Below are positions 6,059-6,275 of a stretch of DNA of 6,275 nucleotides, one piece after another (positions within the stretch are counted from its first letter, which is position 1; each line of letters starts with the position of its first letter). The position numbers and the translations under genes were made by a program. The notes beneath the pieces are model-generated. The model was not told the DNA's origin and searched no databases. It worked only from the letters and a program-made list of their open reading frames with translations. The stretch comes from Clostridia bacterium (GTDB lineage Bacteria > Bacillota > Clostridia > Christensenellales > Borkfalkiaceae): positions 1 through 6,275 of the forward strand of contig JAFZXG010000095.1 of the NCBI GenBank assembly GCA_017616925.1, read 5' to 3'.

Positions 6059-6113
6059 TTATTATTCCGCGTTTTCGCGGTTTAGCACCGAAAGACGAAA
6101 ATCGGAATAATAA
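6059..6113. repeat. 55-bp imperfect inverted repeat
   Basis: Outer 11-bp arms TTATTATTCCG (6059-6069) and CGGAATAATAA (6103-6113) are perfect. Inside, after a single bulged C, GTTTTCG (6071-6077) pairs with CGAAAAT (6096-6102) with one G-U. CGGT (6078-6081) then pairs with ACCG (6087-6090) around a 5-nt loop, leaving AAAGA bulged. A nested alternative is CCGCG-TTTT-CGCGG (6067-6080). The right arm overlaps the putative minus-strand -10. Confidence 0.6.
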
Positions 6114-6136
6114 AATTTCGGCAATAGATTTTACAA
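6107..6136 (-). promoter_or_regulatory. Candidate promoter of the deacetylase-SSB operon
   Basis: On the minus strand, TTGTAA (6136-6131), an 18-nt spacer and TATTAT (6112-6107) form a moderate sigma-A-type promoter. The start would be near 6100, giving a structured leader of about 130 nt that contains three hairpins. A sporulation-sigma promoter would be expected for pdaB, but I did not find a clear one. Confidence 0.4.
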
Positions 6137-6158
6137 TACGGAATTTTGATGATATAAT
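6130..6158 (+). promoter_or_regulatory. Promoter of the right-edge gene
   Basis: TTTACA (6130-6135), a 17-nt spacer and a perfect TATAAT (6153-6158) predict a start near 6165, immediately before the AAAGGAG ribosome binding site. Its -35 overlaps the candidate minus-strand -35 by five bases. Confidence 0.75.
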
Positions 6159-6179
6159 AAAAAACAAAGGAGTATAAAT

Positions 6180-6275
6180 ATGGTTTTTAACTTGCTTGAC
6201 GGTGCGGACACCGGATTTTCGTTTTCGATGCTATGGAACGACATAAAAAATTACTTCTCGACCGAATATATGAAC
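6180..6275 (+). CDS. Unknown protein, N-terminal 32 residues only
   Basis: ATG at 6180 opens a frame that stays open to the window end. It is preceded by a strong AAAGGAG (6166-6172) with a 7-nt spacing and by a near-consensus promoter. The visible start reads MVFNLLDGADTGFSFSMLW followed by NDIKNYFSTEYMN. It is amphipathic, with no signal peptide within the visible part. Short leaders of this kind precede the first membrane helix in some channel-type proteins, but nothing here allows a family to be named. It is divergent from the deacetylase operon and shares its control region. Confidence 0.8.
   Translation, partial: MVFNLLDGADTGFSFSMLWNDIKNYFSTEYMN

Overview
The window looks like chromosomal DNA from an anaerobic Clostridia-type Firmicute. 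Four things point that way: strong GGAGG-type ribosome binding sites, AT-rich intergenic DNA with near-consensus sigma-A promoters, a PdaB-type sporulation deacetylase, and a two-OB-fold single-stranded-DNA-binding-like protein of a kind I associate with gut Clostridia. I see no mobile element, CRISPR array, tRNA or rRNA. The lineage call is inference from gene content.

Layout: (1) At the left edge is the 5' part of a minus-strand gene of unknown function with a clear promoter and Shine-Dalgarno. (2) 234-615 is an AT-rich divergent control region. It holds the minus-strand promoter, two near-identical palindromes 20 bp apart, up to three plus-strand promoters and a stem-loop at one predicted transcription start. 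(3) 616-3066 encodes a large exported protein: signal peptide, beta-propeller-like repeats, two SH3b-like modules, one C-terminal membrane helix. It ends at a bidirectional terminator (3082-3121). (4) Convergent to it on the minus strand is an organophosphate/phosphate-antiporter-like MFS transporter (3129-4391). Its likely promoter lies in the last codons of the next gene. (5) 4468-5969 is a two-gene minus-strand operon: a PdaB-like polysaccharide deacetylase, then 20 nt downstream the double-OB SSB-like gene, closed by its own terminator. (6) 5970-6179 is a second divergent control region, rich in stem-loops, in which opposing promoters appear to share one -35 hexamer. (7) The first 32 codons of a plus-strand gene run off the right edge.

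The genes do not form one obvious pathway. Two products act at the cell surface (the propeller-SH3b protein and the deacetylase), one is a solute carrier and one is a DNA-binding protein. No defence or mobile system is evident. The most unusual material is the architecture of the 816-residue surface protein, its apparent lack of a ribosome binding site, and the dense symmetry of the two divergent control regions.
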